Shown here piece after piece: positions 8,227 to 15,919 of a stretch of DNA of 22,012 nucleotides. Within the stretch, counting starts at the first letter, position 1. Every line of letters starts with the position of its first letter. The DNA comes from CAZNYN01 sp964577295 (GTDB lineage: Bacteria > Synergistota > Synergistia > Synergistales > Synergistaceae): NCBI GenBank assembly GCA_964577295.1, contig CAZNYN010000032.1:1-22012 (forward strand), in the 5' to 3' direction. Under the pieces are notes generated by a model. The model did not search any database, had not been told where the DNA came from, and saw only the letters and a program-made list of their open reading frames with translations. A program made the position numbers and the translations under genes.

Positions 8227-9015
8227 TTAATAGATGCGGTCGCCTCTGACGGTGACTTCTCTCTCCCATTTGCCGCCCTGCCAGCTTTTGGAGTTCGTGC
8301 CGTTCGGGAGAATTTTCCAGATTTTGGCGCTTCCGCCCTCTTTGCCGAAGAGGTCGATTTTAAGGACATCTGTCTTGGCTATGGGAATGAATATCGCTTC
8401 CGCTCCGACATATATTTTTTCCAGTTTGTCGGAAGGGACTTTGCCTTCGGGAACTGTTCTGAGGGGATGCCCCCTTCTGCGGCTTCCGTAGGCTGTGAAT
8501 TTTTCTATTCCCTCTCTTGATATCACCGTTACTCCGACTTTCGCATAGCCCTTAATAAATCCGCCGAGGAATTTTGTCTGAGCTTCAAGGCCGCCCGCTG
8601 TCGGCAGAATTGTCCTGCAATAGTTTCCGAGGTATGAAGAGGGTGTTTTTCCAGCCGCACTCCCCGCCGCCGCTCCCAGTTGGAATAGCGCGGCATTTTC
8701 CCTGCCTTCGCCAAGCAGTTTGCCCGCTGCAATTTTCACTTCGTCCGCCCTTTGACTGTTGTCCTTAAAAATACTGTCTATCGTTACGACAAATATTTCG
8801 GGCAGCGAGGCTATTATGTCGCGGGACAAAATCTCGTCTGCGCTTGCCGCACCGTCCTGCGGCAGAGGTGCATTCGCCCCTGTTGTGTCGGAGGATGCTG
8901 TGTGCGTTATGTCGCTGCTTGCTTCGCCTGCCTGCGCCGTGCAGGGCAGGGCTAGTAGCGATACCGCCAAAATTGCCGTTAAAAATTTTACTGCGTTCTT
9001 TCTTGAAAATTGCAT
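8227..9015 (-). CDS. Hypothetical exported protein in the UPF0182 unit
   Basis: A 262-residue exported protein: basic start, hydrophobic core FLTAILAVSLLALPC and AQA cleavage site near residue 29; a Ser/Thr/Ala-rich linker (about 30-60); a helical part with Ala/Gly-rich segments (LFQLGAAAGSAAGK); and a basic C-terminal beta part (YGSRRRGHPLRT, IWKILPNGTN). No family recognised. AGAGGT lies 10 nt before the ATG at 9013-9015; an ATG three codons earlier (9024) nearly touches that site and is less likely. The stop lies 15 bp before the next gene and the start is 17 bp after the previous stop, so the gene sits inside the minus-strand unit. Confidence 0.75.
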   Translation of the reverse strand: MQFSRKNAVKFLTAILAVSLLALPCTAQAGEASSDITHTASSDTTGANAPLPQDGAASADEILSRDIIASLPEIFVVTIDSIFKDNSQRADEVKIAAGKLLGEGRENAALFQLGAAAGSAAGKTPSSYLGNYCRTILPTAGGLEAQTKFLGGFIKGYAKVGVTVISREGIEKFTAYGSRRRGHPLRTVPEGKVPSDKLEKIYVGAEAIFIPIAKTDVLKIDLFGKEGGSAKIWKILPNGTNSKSWQGGKWEREVTVRGDRIY

Positions 9016-9032
9016 CTTTATCATTACCTCTT

Positions 9033-9521
9033 TTAAATATCGATGTATCTTTTTTCTTCCTTTGGCTCTTCTTCGCGCTGAGTTCTTTCACGCATCGGCG
9101 CAGAGCTGTCGAATGCCATTATGAGCACGGGAAGCCCCATGAACACTACCATGCCTATGCCCCAGAGCCAGAAATTCTTCCCGAGCCTCTTCGCTATGTT
9201 TCCCCACAGGCAGACCGCCGCGGCTACAGCTACGAGAGCGGACGCAGGTTCGAGGACCGGTGCGAAGAGGTAGAGTGTGACTGCGTTCATTACAAATGTG
9301 ACAATGCCGGGGGCAACAAGCCCCACTGTGAGCCAGCGTGTCACCTTAGCACAGTCGCAGAGCAGCATTATGTTGTAAACGGGTATCAGGAAGAGGGGAA
9401 AAGATCCTACCCCAAACTTTTTACCCACACGGGAGAGCACGTATGCCGCGAATATGTATATCCAGAAGCAGAAGAATATCAGTGCTATCACGGCAAAAGC
9501 GCCAAACATTATTGTGAACAA
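9033..9521 (-). CDS. Small multi-pass membrane protein (DUF5684-like)
   Basis: A 162-residue protein with about four membrane helices (about 6-29, 40-55, 64-110 in two passes, 120-137) and a charged tail rich in Arg/Glu (RERTQREEEPKEEKR) that is probably cytoplasmic. The segment GKKFGVGSFPLFLIPVYNIMLL resembles the conserved loop plus 'IPFYN' region of DUF5684-type proteins; this is a family-level guess. The start is a TTG one base after the UPF0182 stop, with AGAGGT inside the end of that gene, so the two are translationally coupled. Function unknown; the context suggests it works with the UPF0182 protein in the membrane. Confidence 0.7.
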   Translation of the reverse strand: MFTIMFGAFAVIALIFFCFWIYIFAAYVLSRVGKKFGVGSFPLFLIPVYNIMLLCDCAKVTRWLTVGLVAPGIVTFVMNAVTLYLFAPVLEPASALVAVAAAVCLWGNIAKRLGKNFWLWGIGMVVFMGLPVLIMAFDSSAPMRERTQREEEPKEEKRYIDI

Positions 9522-9522
9522 T

Positions 9523-12387
9523 TTATTTTGACCTCTTTTCCATTTCGGAGATTATTTCTCCCAGTTTCTTTATATCCGTTCCGTATTTTGCCCAGTCGCC
9601 CTGACGCTGTGCGCTCTGAGCGGAGTTGTAGAGCTCCTGAGCCCGTTTTGCCAGAGATGCGATGTCTGAGGCGGAATTTACTGCGGCCTCACCGCCGCTG
9701 ACTTGGCTTGTGCCTGTCTTTTCATCCGTTGTGATTGTCTTTGCTCCGACTCCTGAGACGACTTTCTGCCCTATGAGTTTTTCAAGAGCTTCGCCGAAGG
9801 TCTCCGCCCATGCGACGCGTCCGCCTGTCGAAACGATTACTCTCTTGAGTTCCGGAAGTTCTCCCTTTTCCGCCTTGAGGTATAGAGGCTGAACATAGAG
9901 CAGGGATTTCCCTACGGGGATTACGAGCAGGTCGCCCCTTATGACATCCGATCCGCGCTGACTCCACAGAGAGAGCTGGGCCGATATTTCGGGGTTCTGA
10001 TCGATAAGTGCCTCGATCTGAGCGGGGCCGTATATGAGCTTCTGCTTCGGGAACTGGTAGACGAGAAGCTGTCCGTAATTTTCCGGGTCGCACCGTCCCG
10101 CCATCCAGCCTATGAGGTTGTCCCTTCCCACAGGCATGTAGGGAACTATTATCGCAAATTCCGCGTTCTTCTCTTCCCAGAGCTTCATCGTCACATAGTT
10201 GGGCTGTATTCTGCGCTCCCTGCCGACGGGGGTAACTTCCCACACGTCCTCGCGGTTGTAGTAGGTGTTTGTGTCCGTCATGTGGTATGTGCGGTAGACA
10301 TCAGTCTGAACCTCGAAGAAGTCCTCGGGGTAGCGCATGTGCTTCCAAAGTTCCTTTGACATCTCGCTCGACGGCTTTAAGAGTCCCGGGAATATTTTAT
10401 TCCAGGTCTGAACCAGCGGGTCTTTATCATCGACCATGTAGAAGCTGATTTTTCCGTCGTAAGCGTCGACAGTGGCCTTTACACTGTTCCTTATGTAGTT
10501 GACTCCGTTAAAGTGGGTCAAAGTCGGGTCTGCCGTAGCGACAGGCTTTGAGTAGGGGTAGCGGTGCGACCATGTGAAAGCGTCCTGCACCCAGAGGATT
10601 CTGCCTTGATATATGACGGGATATGTGTCGCTGTCATATATAAGGAAGGGGGCTATCTCTTCCAGAGCTTCGCGGACGTTTCTGTTGAACATGACTCGGC
10701 TTTCCGGTTTAAGAGCTCCGGTAAAGAGAATTTCCGTGTCGTGGAAGCGCAGTGTGAAAAGTATTTTGCGCCAGAAAGAGCCTATGTCCACTCCGCCCTT
10801 GCCCTTGTAAGCGCCTCTGACGTTTGAGTCTCCCATAGGATAGTCAAACTCTTTGACGTCTGTGTTTACGAGAACATAGGAATCGGACTTTGTGCCGTAG
10901 TATATTTCGGGGCGTTCAAGAGGAATGTTCACACTGGAACGGGAGGGCAGATCTTTCATAAAGAAGAAGGGCAGTCCGCCCAAGGCTATCTCGTTGACAG
11001 GGTTCATGACAACTCCGTAGCCGTGTGTAAATTCCAGATGAGTGTTGACCCATGTCGGGTTCTGCAGCTTTGAGAGGTCGAGCTCGCGCACAGCAAGCAT
11101 GACCTGCCTGTTGCGTCCGTCAAGGCTGTATCTGTCTATATAAACATCGTTAAAGTCATAGTAAGTTCTTATAGCCTGAAGCTGTTTGTAAGTGCGAAGG
11201 AGGGGAGAATAATCCCACAGACGCACGTTTTGAATAGTCTCCTGATCCGCCTTTATTTCAGCCGCGGTGACTTCCGCCTCAGGAGTTACCGAGAGAGTCT
11301 TTACATTATCGAGGCCGAAAGCCCTGCGCGTGTAGTCGAGGTGGTAGCCGAGGAATTTCTTTTCCATTTCGTACTCGTTCGGCTTGACCCTGTACTGCTG
11401 GACAAGGCCGGGAACAAATGACTGTGCCGCCCAGCCCGCTATTACAAGAAATCCTATGAGCACGCCCGAGAGCTTCCACATGGGCTTGAATATATTGACG
11501 AGCAGAAGTCCCGCAGCGGCGAAGGCGGCGGCGGCAAGCAGCGTCATGGCCGGGAGCTGAACGTTTATGTCCGTGTATCCTCCTCCGAAGACAACGCCAG
11601 TTGGCGAGTAGAGCAGGTCATAGCGGCCGATAATGTATCCCACACCCCATACGGAGAGGAGCATTGCGCCCAGAACAGCAAGGTGCAGACGCGCTTTCTT
11701 TGATACGTTGAGAGACGTACCGACCAGAGATACGGAGCGCGTCATAAAGTATGCTACGCCCGAGCCTATGAGAGACACCATAAGCACGCCCTTGAGCCAC
11801 GCCTGCAGGAAGTTTATAAAAGGCAGAGTAAAAACGTAAAAGCCTATGTCGAGACCGAAGAGCGGGTCAACTTCACCGAACGGAGTCGGGTTCAGGAACT
11901 TCAGAAAAGTTCCCCATGCTCCCATCGCTCCCAGTGCGTTAATAAGAGCCATGACTGCGGCTATTCCCGCTATTGTCCACTTTGCGGAGCGCAGCTCCAC
12001 TGCACCGGAAGATTCCGTCAGGAGGCGCAGCCCGTTGTTAAAAGCATAGCGCCAGTTGCCCCAGTAAATGAGAAAAGCGGGGACAAGAGCGACAAAGAAG
12101 AGTTCCCAGCGCGCTGTAACACGCCTCCAGAAGAGAGACTCAAAGCCCTGAGACTCAAACCAGTAGAGGTCTGTCATAAAGGTGGCGAGCCACGGAAGAA
12201 TCATAGAGAAGAAAAAGAAAACTGCGGCAAAAATCAGCCATATCTTCGGGAGCTTAGGAAGCTTGAGCACAGGACGCGCCGGAGCCTCGTTCTCCTCGTA
12301 GTAATCCTCGTTATTGTCTCCTCTTCCCTGTGACCATTGGCGGCCCGATGCATTGTTCAGTCGTTCAAATATATCTTTAAGATCCAT
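9523..12387 (-). CDS. UPF0182 family (COG1615) large membrane protein
   Basis: A 954-residue protein of typical family length. A charged N-terminal tail (about 1-45) is followed by about seven membrane helices up to residue 325 (for example IWLIFAAVFFFFSMILPWL and FVALVPAFLIYWGNW), with the hallmark TDLYWFESQGFESLFWRR after helix 1. A large extracytoplasmic domain (about 330-880) carries family blocks such as NEYEMEKKFLGYHLDYTRRAFGL and LEFTHGYGVVMNPVNEI; the tail is Ser/Ala-rich and helical. The biochemical role of UPF0182 is not established. GGGAG at 12394-12398 fits the ATG. It heads a four-gene unit ending near 7474. Confidence 0.95.
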   Translation of the reverse strand: MDLKDIFERLNNASGRQWSQGRGDNNEDYYEENEAPARPVLKLPKLPKIWLIFAAVFFFFSMILPWLATFMTDLYWFESQGFESLFWRRVTARWELFFVALVPAFLIYWGNWRYAFNNGLRLLTESSGAVELRSAKWTIAGIAAVMALINALGAMGAWGTFLKFLNPTPFGEVDPLFGLDIGFYVFTLPFINFLQAWLKGVLMVSLIGSGVAYFMTRSVSLVGTSLNVSKKARLHLAVLGAMLLSVWGVGYIIGRYDLLYSPTGVVFGGGYTDINVQLPAMTLLAAAAFAAAGLLLVNIFKPMWKLSGVLIGFLVIAGWAAQSFVPGLVQQYRVKPNEYEMEKKFLGYHLDYTRRAFGLDNVKTLSVTPEAEVTAAEIKADQETIQNVRLWDYSPLLRTYKQLQAIRTYYDFNDVYIDRYSLDGRNRQVMLAVRELDLSKLQNPTWVNTHLEFTHGYGVVMNPVNEIALGGLPFFFMKDLPSRSSVNIPLERPEIYYGTKSDSYVLVNTDVKEFDYPMGDSNVRGAYKGKGGVDIGSFWRKILFTLRFHDTEILFTGALKPESRVMFNRNVREALEEIAPFLIYDSDTYPVIYQGRILWVQDAFTWSHRYPYSKPVATADPTLTHFNGVNYIRNSVKATVDAYDGKISFYMVDDKDPLVQTWNKIFPGLLKPSSEMSKELWKHMRYPEDFFEVQTDVYRTYHMTDTNTYYNREDVWEVTPVGRERRIQPNYVTMKLWEEKNAEFAIIVPYMPVGRDNLIGWMAGRCDPENYGQLLVYQFPKQKLIYGPAQIEALIDQNPEISAQLSLWSQRGSDVIRGDLLVIPVGKSLLYVQPLYLKAEKGELPELKRVIVSTGGRVAWAETFGEALEKLIGQKVVSGVGAKTITTDEKTGTSQVSGGEAAVNSASDIASLAKRAQELYNSAQSAQRQGDWAKYGTDIKKLGEIISEMEKRSK

Positions 12388-12436
12388 GACGGTCTCCCTT
12401 CATTCAAACGGATGATATTGTGCAGATACATTCTTT

Positions 12437-12464
12437 ATTATAATGCTATATGTGTCCAGAGCAA
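12437..12464 (-). promoter_or_regulatory. Promoter for the UPF0182 unit, overlapping a plus-strand -10
   Basis: On the minus strand, TTGCTC (12459-12464), a 16-nt spacer and TATAAT (12437-12442) lie about 50 bp upstream of the UPF0182 start. The same ATTATAAT core offers a TATAAT to the plus strand at 12439-12444, which could serve the editing-protein gene, though its -35 is poor. Confidence 0.5.
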
Positions 12465-12637
12465 AACAGCGGAACAGAATCTTTCCCATCATATTTTATA
12501 AGAGAAAAATTATTCCCATGACAAAAGAATATAATGCTTTCTTAGTCAAATTTATTCCTCAGACATTTGACAGACCCAAGCTCAGACTGTATTCTGGAAA
12601 AAGTATCATAACAGAACAAAAACAAGGGGATAAAAAA

Positions 12638-13132
12638 ATGGCTGTCACAACAAAAGAAGAAATTTATGCAATATTGGAAGACAACAGTATAGAATACCAT
12701 CTGCTCGAACACGACGCCGTATACACAATAGACGACATGAAGCTCGTCGAGGGAATGAAAATAGAAGATGTCTGCAAAAATCTCTTCCTGCGCGACGAAA
12801 GAGGCAAGAAGCACTTCCTTGTCGTGATAAGCGAGGAAAAATCCGCGGACTTAAAAGCCCTGCGCGAAAAGCTCGGAACATCGCGTCTCGGCTTCGCATC
12901 GGAAGACAGGCTCATGAAGTATCTCGGCCTCATCAAAGGAGCCGTAACACCCCTCGGCGTCATAAACGACAAAGAATGCGCAGTGCAGGTCATATTCGAC
13001 GAAGACCTCAAGGGCAGAGCAAGCCTGGGAGTTCACCCGTGCGACAACACCGCCACGGTTTTTCTCTCATTCGACAACCTCAAAAAGATAATAGAGAGCA
13101 CGGGACATACGATAAAGTTCCTCAAACTGTAG
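12638..13132 (+). CDS. Stand-alone aminoacyl-tRNA deacylase, ProXp-ala/YbaK family
   Basis: A 164-residue cytosolic protein covering the whole YbaK/INS domain. It carries KNLFLRDERGKKHFLVV (about 49-65), the LGFASEDRLMKYLGLIKGAVTPLG core (about 87-110) and GVHPCDNTATVFLS (about 132-145), a form of the GxHPxxN substrate-pocket motif. Proteins of this type hydrolyse mischarged Ala-tRNAPro (or Cys-tRNAPro) in trans to keep proline codons accurate. Length and motifs favour the ProXp-ala (PrdX-like) branch over Cys-specific YbaK; that is an inference. The start is the ATG at 12638 after AGGGGA at 12625-12630; the frame is open to 12443, but the extra 65 codons lack a good ribosome site and family similarity. 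Confidence 0.85.
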   Translation: MAVTTKEEIYAILEDNSIEYHLLEHDAVYTIDDMKLVEGMKIEDVCKNLFLRDERGKKHFLVVISEEKSADLKALREKLGTSRLGFASEDRLMKYLGLIKGAVTPLGVINDKECAVQVIFDEDLKGRASLGVHPCDNTATVFLSFDNLKKIIESTGHTIKFLKL

Positions 13133-13150
13133 CGTCACCCTTTACCGACA

Positions 13151-13190
13151 AAAAACGGCGGCTCTGACTTCGTGTCAGTCCGCCGTTTTT
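13151..13190. terminator. Shared bidirectional terminator for the editing-protein gene and galE
   Basis: AAAAACGGCGG pairs with CCGCCGTTTTT, with an inner CTGAC/GTCAG stem capped by TTCGT. T-tracts on both strands fit convergent use. Confidence 0.88.
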
Positions 13191-13208
13191 CAACCTTTAA
13201 CAGGAGGC

Positions 13209-14204
13209 TCAGCCGTGATTCTTCATCTCGAAGCGCCACGAGTCGCGGCACATGTCCTCAATACTCCTCTTTGCCTTCCAGCCAAGCTCACGCTCCGCCT
13301 TTGACGCATCCGCATAATACTCCGGCAGGTCTCCCGCCCTCCGCGGAGCTGTTTCACAAGGCACATCCACACCGTTCGCACGGATAAAGGCGTTCACAAG
13401 CTCCAGAACGGATGTTCCCCGTCCCGTTCCCAGATTATAGACATTTACGCCGCCGCGCATCTGCGACACAGCCGCGACATGCCCCTCCGCCAGATCCATG
13501 ACATGTATATAGTCGCGCACTCCCGTACCGTCCGAAGTATTATAGTCATCTCCGAAAATGCGGAGCTTCTCCAGCCTGCCCTTCGCTACCTGAGAAATAA
13601 AAGGCATGAGATTGTTCGGAATGCCGTTGGGATCCTCGCCGATAAGTCCGCTCTCATGAGCTCCCACAGGGTTGAAATAGCGAAGCAGAGAGACAGAAAA
13701 GTCGGGGTTTGCCTTCGCAGCGTCCGTCAAAATACGCTCGCTCGCCGCCTTCGTCTCCCCGTAGGGATTTGTAGTAGGTCTGAGGCTCATACTCTCGACA
13801 AAGGGAATATCATTGTCTCCGTAGACAGTCGCGGAAGATGAAAAGACAAACTTATTCACCCCGTGGTCAATACAGGCCTGAGCCAGAACGATTGTGCTTA
13901 CCGTATTATTATAGTAATACAGCAAAGGCTTCTCCACAGACTCGCCCACAGCTTTCAGACCCGCAAAGTGAATGACACCGTCTATATCATTCTCCGAAAA
14001 AATCCTCTCCACGGCATCGCGCTCTGTCACATCCGCCTCGTAAAAGACAAAGTCTCCGCCCGTTATCAGCTTAATCTTGTCCAAAGTCTCCGCCTTGCTG
14101 TTCACAAAATTATCCGCGATGACAATAGAGTGCCCCGCTTCAAGCAGAGCCGTGCATGTATGAGAACCGATAAATCCCGCGCCGCCGGCAACAAGAATAT
14201 TCAT
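13209..14204 (-). CDS. galE: UDP-glucose 4-epimerase
   Basis: A 331-residue extended short-chain dehydrogenase/reductase of normal GalE length. GGAGFIGSH at residues 7-15 binds NAD+; VIHFAGLKAVGES (about 79-91) is the GalE-typical strand; FSSSATVYGD (about 119-128) holds the catalytic Ser/Thr; and YGETKAASE (about 147-155) supplies the YxxxK pair. GVRDYIHVMDLAEGH and the GTGRGTSVLEL segment are further GalE markers. It interconverts UDP-glucose and UDP-galactose (possibly the N-acetyl forms) for sugar use and envelope polysaccharide. The ATG at 14202-14204 follows AAGGGG by a normal distance. A minus-strand TATAAT lies at 14241-14246. Monocistronic by appearance. Confidence 0.93.
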   Translation of the reverse strand: MNILVAGGAGFIGSHTCTALLEAGHSIVIADNFVNSKAETLDKIKLITGGDFVFYEADVTERDAVERIFSENDIDGVIHFAGLKAVGESVEKPLLYYYNNTVSTIVLAQACIDHGVNKFVFSSSATVYGDNDIPFVESMSLRPTTNPYGETKAASERILTDAAKANPDFSVSLLRYFNPVGAHESGLIGEDPNGIPNNLMPFISQVAKGRLEKLRIFGDDYNTSDGTGVRDYIHVMDLAEGHVAAVSQMRGGVNVYNLGTGRGTSVLELVNAFIRANGVDVPCETAPRRAGDLPEYYADASKAERELGWKAKRSIEDMCRDSWRFEMKNHG

Positions 14205-14240
14205 AGAAACACACCCCTTACATATAGGTCAAACTCCTTC

Positions 14241-14246
14241 ATTATA
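14241..14246 (-). promoter_or_regulatory. Candidate -10 of the galE promoter
   Basis: A perfect TATAAT on the minus strand about 37 bp before the galE start. The -35 at 16-17 nt spacing is weak (GCTTTC-like). Confidence 0.45.
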
Positions 14247-14318
14247 CTATGAAAAAATTGCAGAAAGCCTATGGCAGAAAAAAACGGCAGATTTCGCGCT
14301 TCGTGCGGCAGAGACACA

Positions 14319-14348
14319 TTGGTTAAAATCAGTAATTTTGTTGATAAT
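14319..14348 (+). promoter_or_regulatory. Candidate distal promoter of the decarboxylase beta-subunit gene
   Basis: TTGGTT (14319-14324), 18 nt, then GATAAT (14343-14348). The -10 lies inside an imperfect inverted repeat, TTGTT and AACAA separated by 10 nt (14338-14357), that could be an operator. A second possible -10 (TATAAT) lies closer to the gene at 14405-14410 with no good -35. Confidence 0.35.
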
Positions 14349-14404
14349 ATGTAACAAGTTCGTTTCCGGCGGAAAATATCGTTACGGACGGAGGATAAAT
14401 AAGC

Positions 14405-14410
14405 TATAAT
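14405..14410 (+). promoter_or_regulatory. Candidate proximal -10 of the decarboxylase beta-subunit gene
   Basis: TATAAT about 77 bp before the start, which would leave a long leader. The hexamer at the expected -35 position (TTACGG) matches poorly. No riboswitch fold was recognised in the leader. Confidence 0.35.
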
Positions 14411-14486
14411 CTTGTCCTTGAAACGGCGGACAAACTATTTGCCCGTGAGGAAACACTACAGTTAAACTAAAAAACGGAGAGGAACG

Positions 14487-15623
14487 ATGTTAATGGAGAT
14501 GGCTGCAAATATCATCGCGGCAGTTACCTGGCAAAATCTTGTTATGATGGGGGTAGGAGCTTTTCTGCTCTATCTGGCTATCAACAAAGGTTTTGAACCC
14601 ACATTGCTTTTGCCGATGGGATTCGGCACACTGCTCGTCAACCTGCCGCTCTCATCGGCTCTTGACCAAATGGCGGGCGGCAAGCTCGTGGAAGGCGCTC
14701 TCTCAATGCTCTTCCGCATGGGAATAGCCAACGAAGTCCTCCCTCTGCTCATACTTATAGCGGTCGGTGCAATGTGCGACTTCGGGCCGTTGCTTGCAAA
14801 CCCCAAAGTATTCCTCTTCGGCTTAACCGCCCAGATGGGAATATTCCTCACAATGGGAATAGCCCTCTTCTTCGGCTACAACGTCTATGAAGCCGCTTCC
14901 ATAGGCATCATAGGAGCAGCGGACGGCCCCACCTCGATATATGTGGCAACCAGATTCGCACCGCACTTACTAGGGCCTATATCCGTGGCGGCATACACAT
15001 ACATGGCTCTCGTGCCCCTCATTCAGCCGCCCGTTATAATGGCTATCACTACAAAAAAAGAGCGCGCAATGAAGATGCCCCCTGCGGAAAAACCCGTCAC
15101 AAGGCTCAAGAGAATAGTGTTCCCCATAGTCGTCACAATGATAGGCGGAATCATAGCTCCCGCATCCGTAGCTCTTCTCGGATTTGTCATGTTCGGCAAC
15201 CTTCTGCGTGAGAGCGGAGTAACCGAAAGACTTTCGCAGGCCGCCCAGAACGAACTTGCAAACATAGTCACGATACTCCTCGGCTTCTCCATAGCGGCAA
15301 CAATGACAGGCGAGAAATTCGTAAACATGAGCACACTCGTCATAATCTGCATGGGACTTGTGGCGTTCGTCCTTGACACGGCGGGCGGAGTATTCACGGC
15401 AAAAATACTGAACCTCTTCCTCCCCGAAGGAAAGAAAATAAACCCCATGGTCGGAGCTGCGGGAATTTCAGCCTTCCCAATGTCCGCAAGAACAATACAG
15501 AAGCTCGGACAGAAAGCCGACCCCACAAACTTCCTCCTCATGCACGCAGTGGGAGCAAACGTAGCAGGTCAGATAGGCTCAGTCCTCGCAGGCGGAATAC
15601 TCCTCGCATACCTCGGAGGCTAA
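14487..15623 (+). CDS. Na+-translocating carboxylate decarboxylase, beta subunit (OadB/GcdB/MmdB family)
   Basis: A 378-residue polytopic membrane protein, normal length for the family. The beta subunit couples biotin decarboxylation to Na+ export. Seen: IIGAADGPTSIY (about 146-157), the region with the conserved membrane Asp; GFSIAATMTGEKFVN (about 266-280); and NPMVGAAGISAFPMSAR (about 322-338), the conserved Asn/Gly/Ser region linked to Na+ binding. GGAGAGG just before the ATG fits. No alpha (carboxyltransferase), gamma or biotin-carrier gene lies in the window, so the substrate (oxaloacetate, glutaconyl-CoA or methylmalonyl-CoA) is undecided. The last 114 codons are repeated without visible change at 18139-18482: the 3' end seen here may be a replacement supplied by the inserted DNA that begins at 15279. 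Confidence 0.92.
   Translation: MLMEMAANIIAAVTWQNLVMMGVGAFLLYLAINKGFEPTLLLPMGFGTLLVNLPLSSALDQMAGGKLVEGALSMLFRMGIANEVLPLLILIAVGAMCDFGPLLANPKVFLFGLTAQMGIFLTMGIALFFGYNVYEAASIGIIGAADGPTSIYVATRFAPHLLGPISVAAYTYMALVPLIQPPVIMAITTKKERAMKMPPAEKPVTRLKRIVFPIVVTMIGGIIAPASVALLGFVMFGNLLRESGVTERLSQAAQNELANIVTILLGFSIAATMTGEKFVNMSTLVIICMGLVAFVLDTAGGVFTAKILNLFLPEGKKINPMVGAAGISAFPMSARTIQKLGQKADPTNFLLMHAVGANVAGQIGSVLAGGILLAYLGG
15279..15622 (+). repeat. Direct repeat copy 1: 3' end of the decarboxylase beta gene
   Basis: 344 bp identical, as far as line-by-line reading shows, to 18139-18482. It starts exactly at codon 265 and ends at the TA of the stop codon (TAA here, TAG in copy 2). The bases just outside differ on both sides. 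Confidence 0.93.
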
Positions 15624-15919
15624 ACTCAACAATAACACAACCGGACAGGAGGCTTTCCATTATTTGGAGGGTCTCCTGTCTGATTGTATCTGTATATCTT
15701 GTGTGGGTTTGGAGACAGAACCCTTCTGTCTAAAATTAACCGTCTTGTTTTCGGCAAGGTCACATTTATTTTTGTAAAATGATTTTATATTGTCGGAGAC
15801 AATGATCTAAAAACAACTGATTCCGAAGAGCGGGATAGCAGAAGATACTATTTTTCTTTTCTCTGCGCAATGTTCTTCCAAAATTGATTGGCTAAAAATT
15901 GGTTAAAAAATTAGCTAAG
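15623..15919. other. Noncoding stretch with two hairpins, left side of the insert
   Basis: No supported gene. Two hairpins follow the rebuilt gene end: GACAGGAG/CTCCTGTC (15644-15651 and 15673-15680, long loop, no T-tract) and AGACAGAA-CCC-TTCTGTCT (15713-15731). Either might end transcription of the decarboxylase gene. Near 15887-15950 an imperfect inverted repeat (GATTGGCT ... AGCCAATC) overlaps the end of the Schlafen-like gene and may act as its terminator. The DNA is visibly A+T-rich. Confidence 0.5.

Noticed and set aside
8844..9701. Plus-strand 285-codon open frame
   Set aside because: It runs antisense across three well-supported minus-strand genes and has a composition rich in Cys, His and Arg typical of shadow frames.
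12443..12637. 65-codon N-terminal extension of the editing protein
   Set aside because: It starts at or inside the promoter core and lacks a ribosome site, and the YbaK-type domain begins right after the ATG at 12638.
14411..14486. Leader of the decarboxylase gene considered as a riboswitch
   Set aside because: No known aptamer consensus or convincing stem with an expression platform was found by eye.
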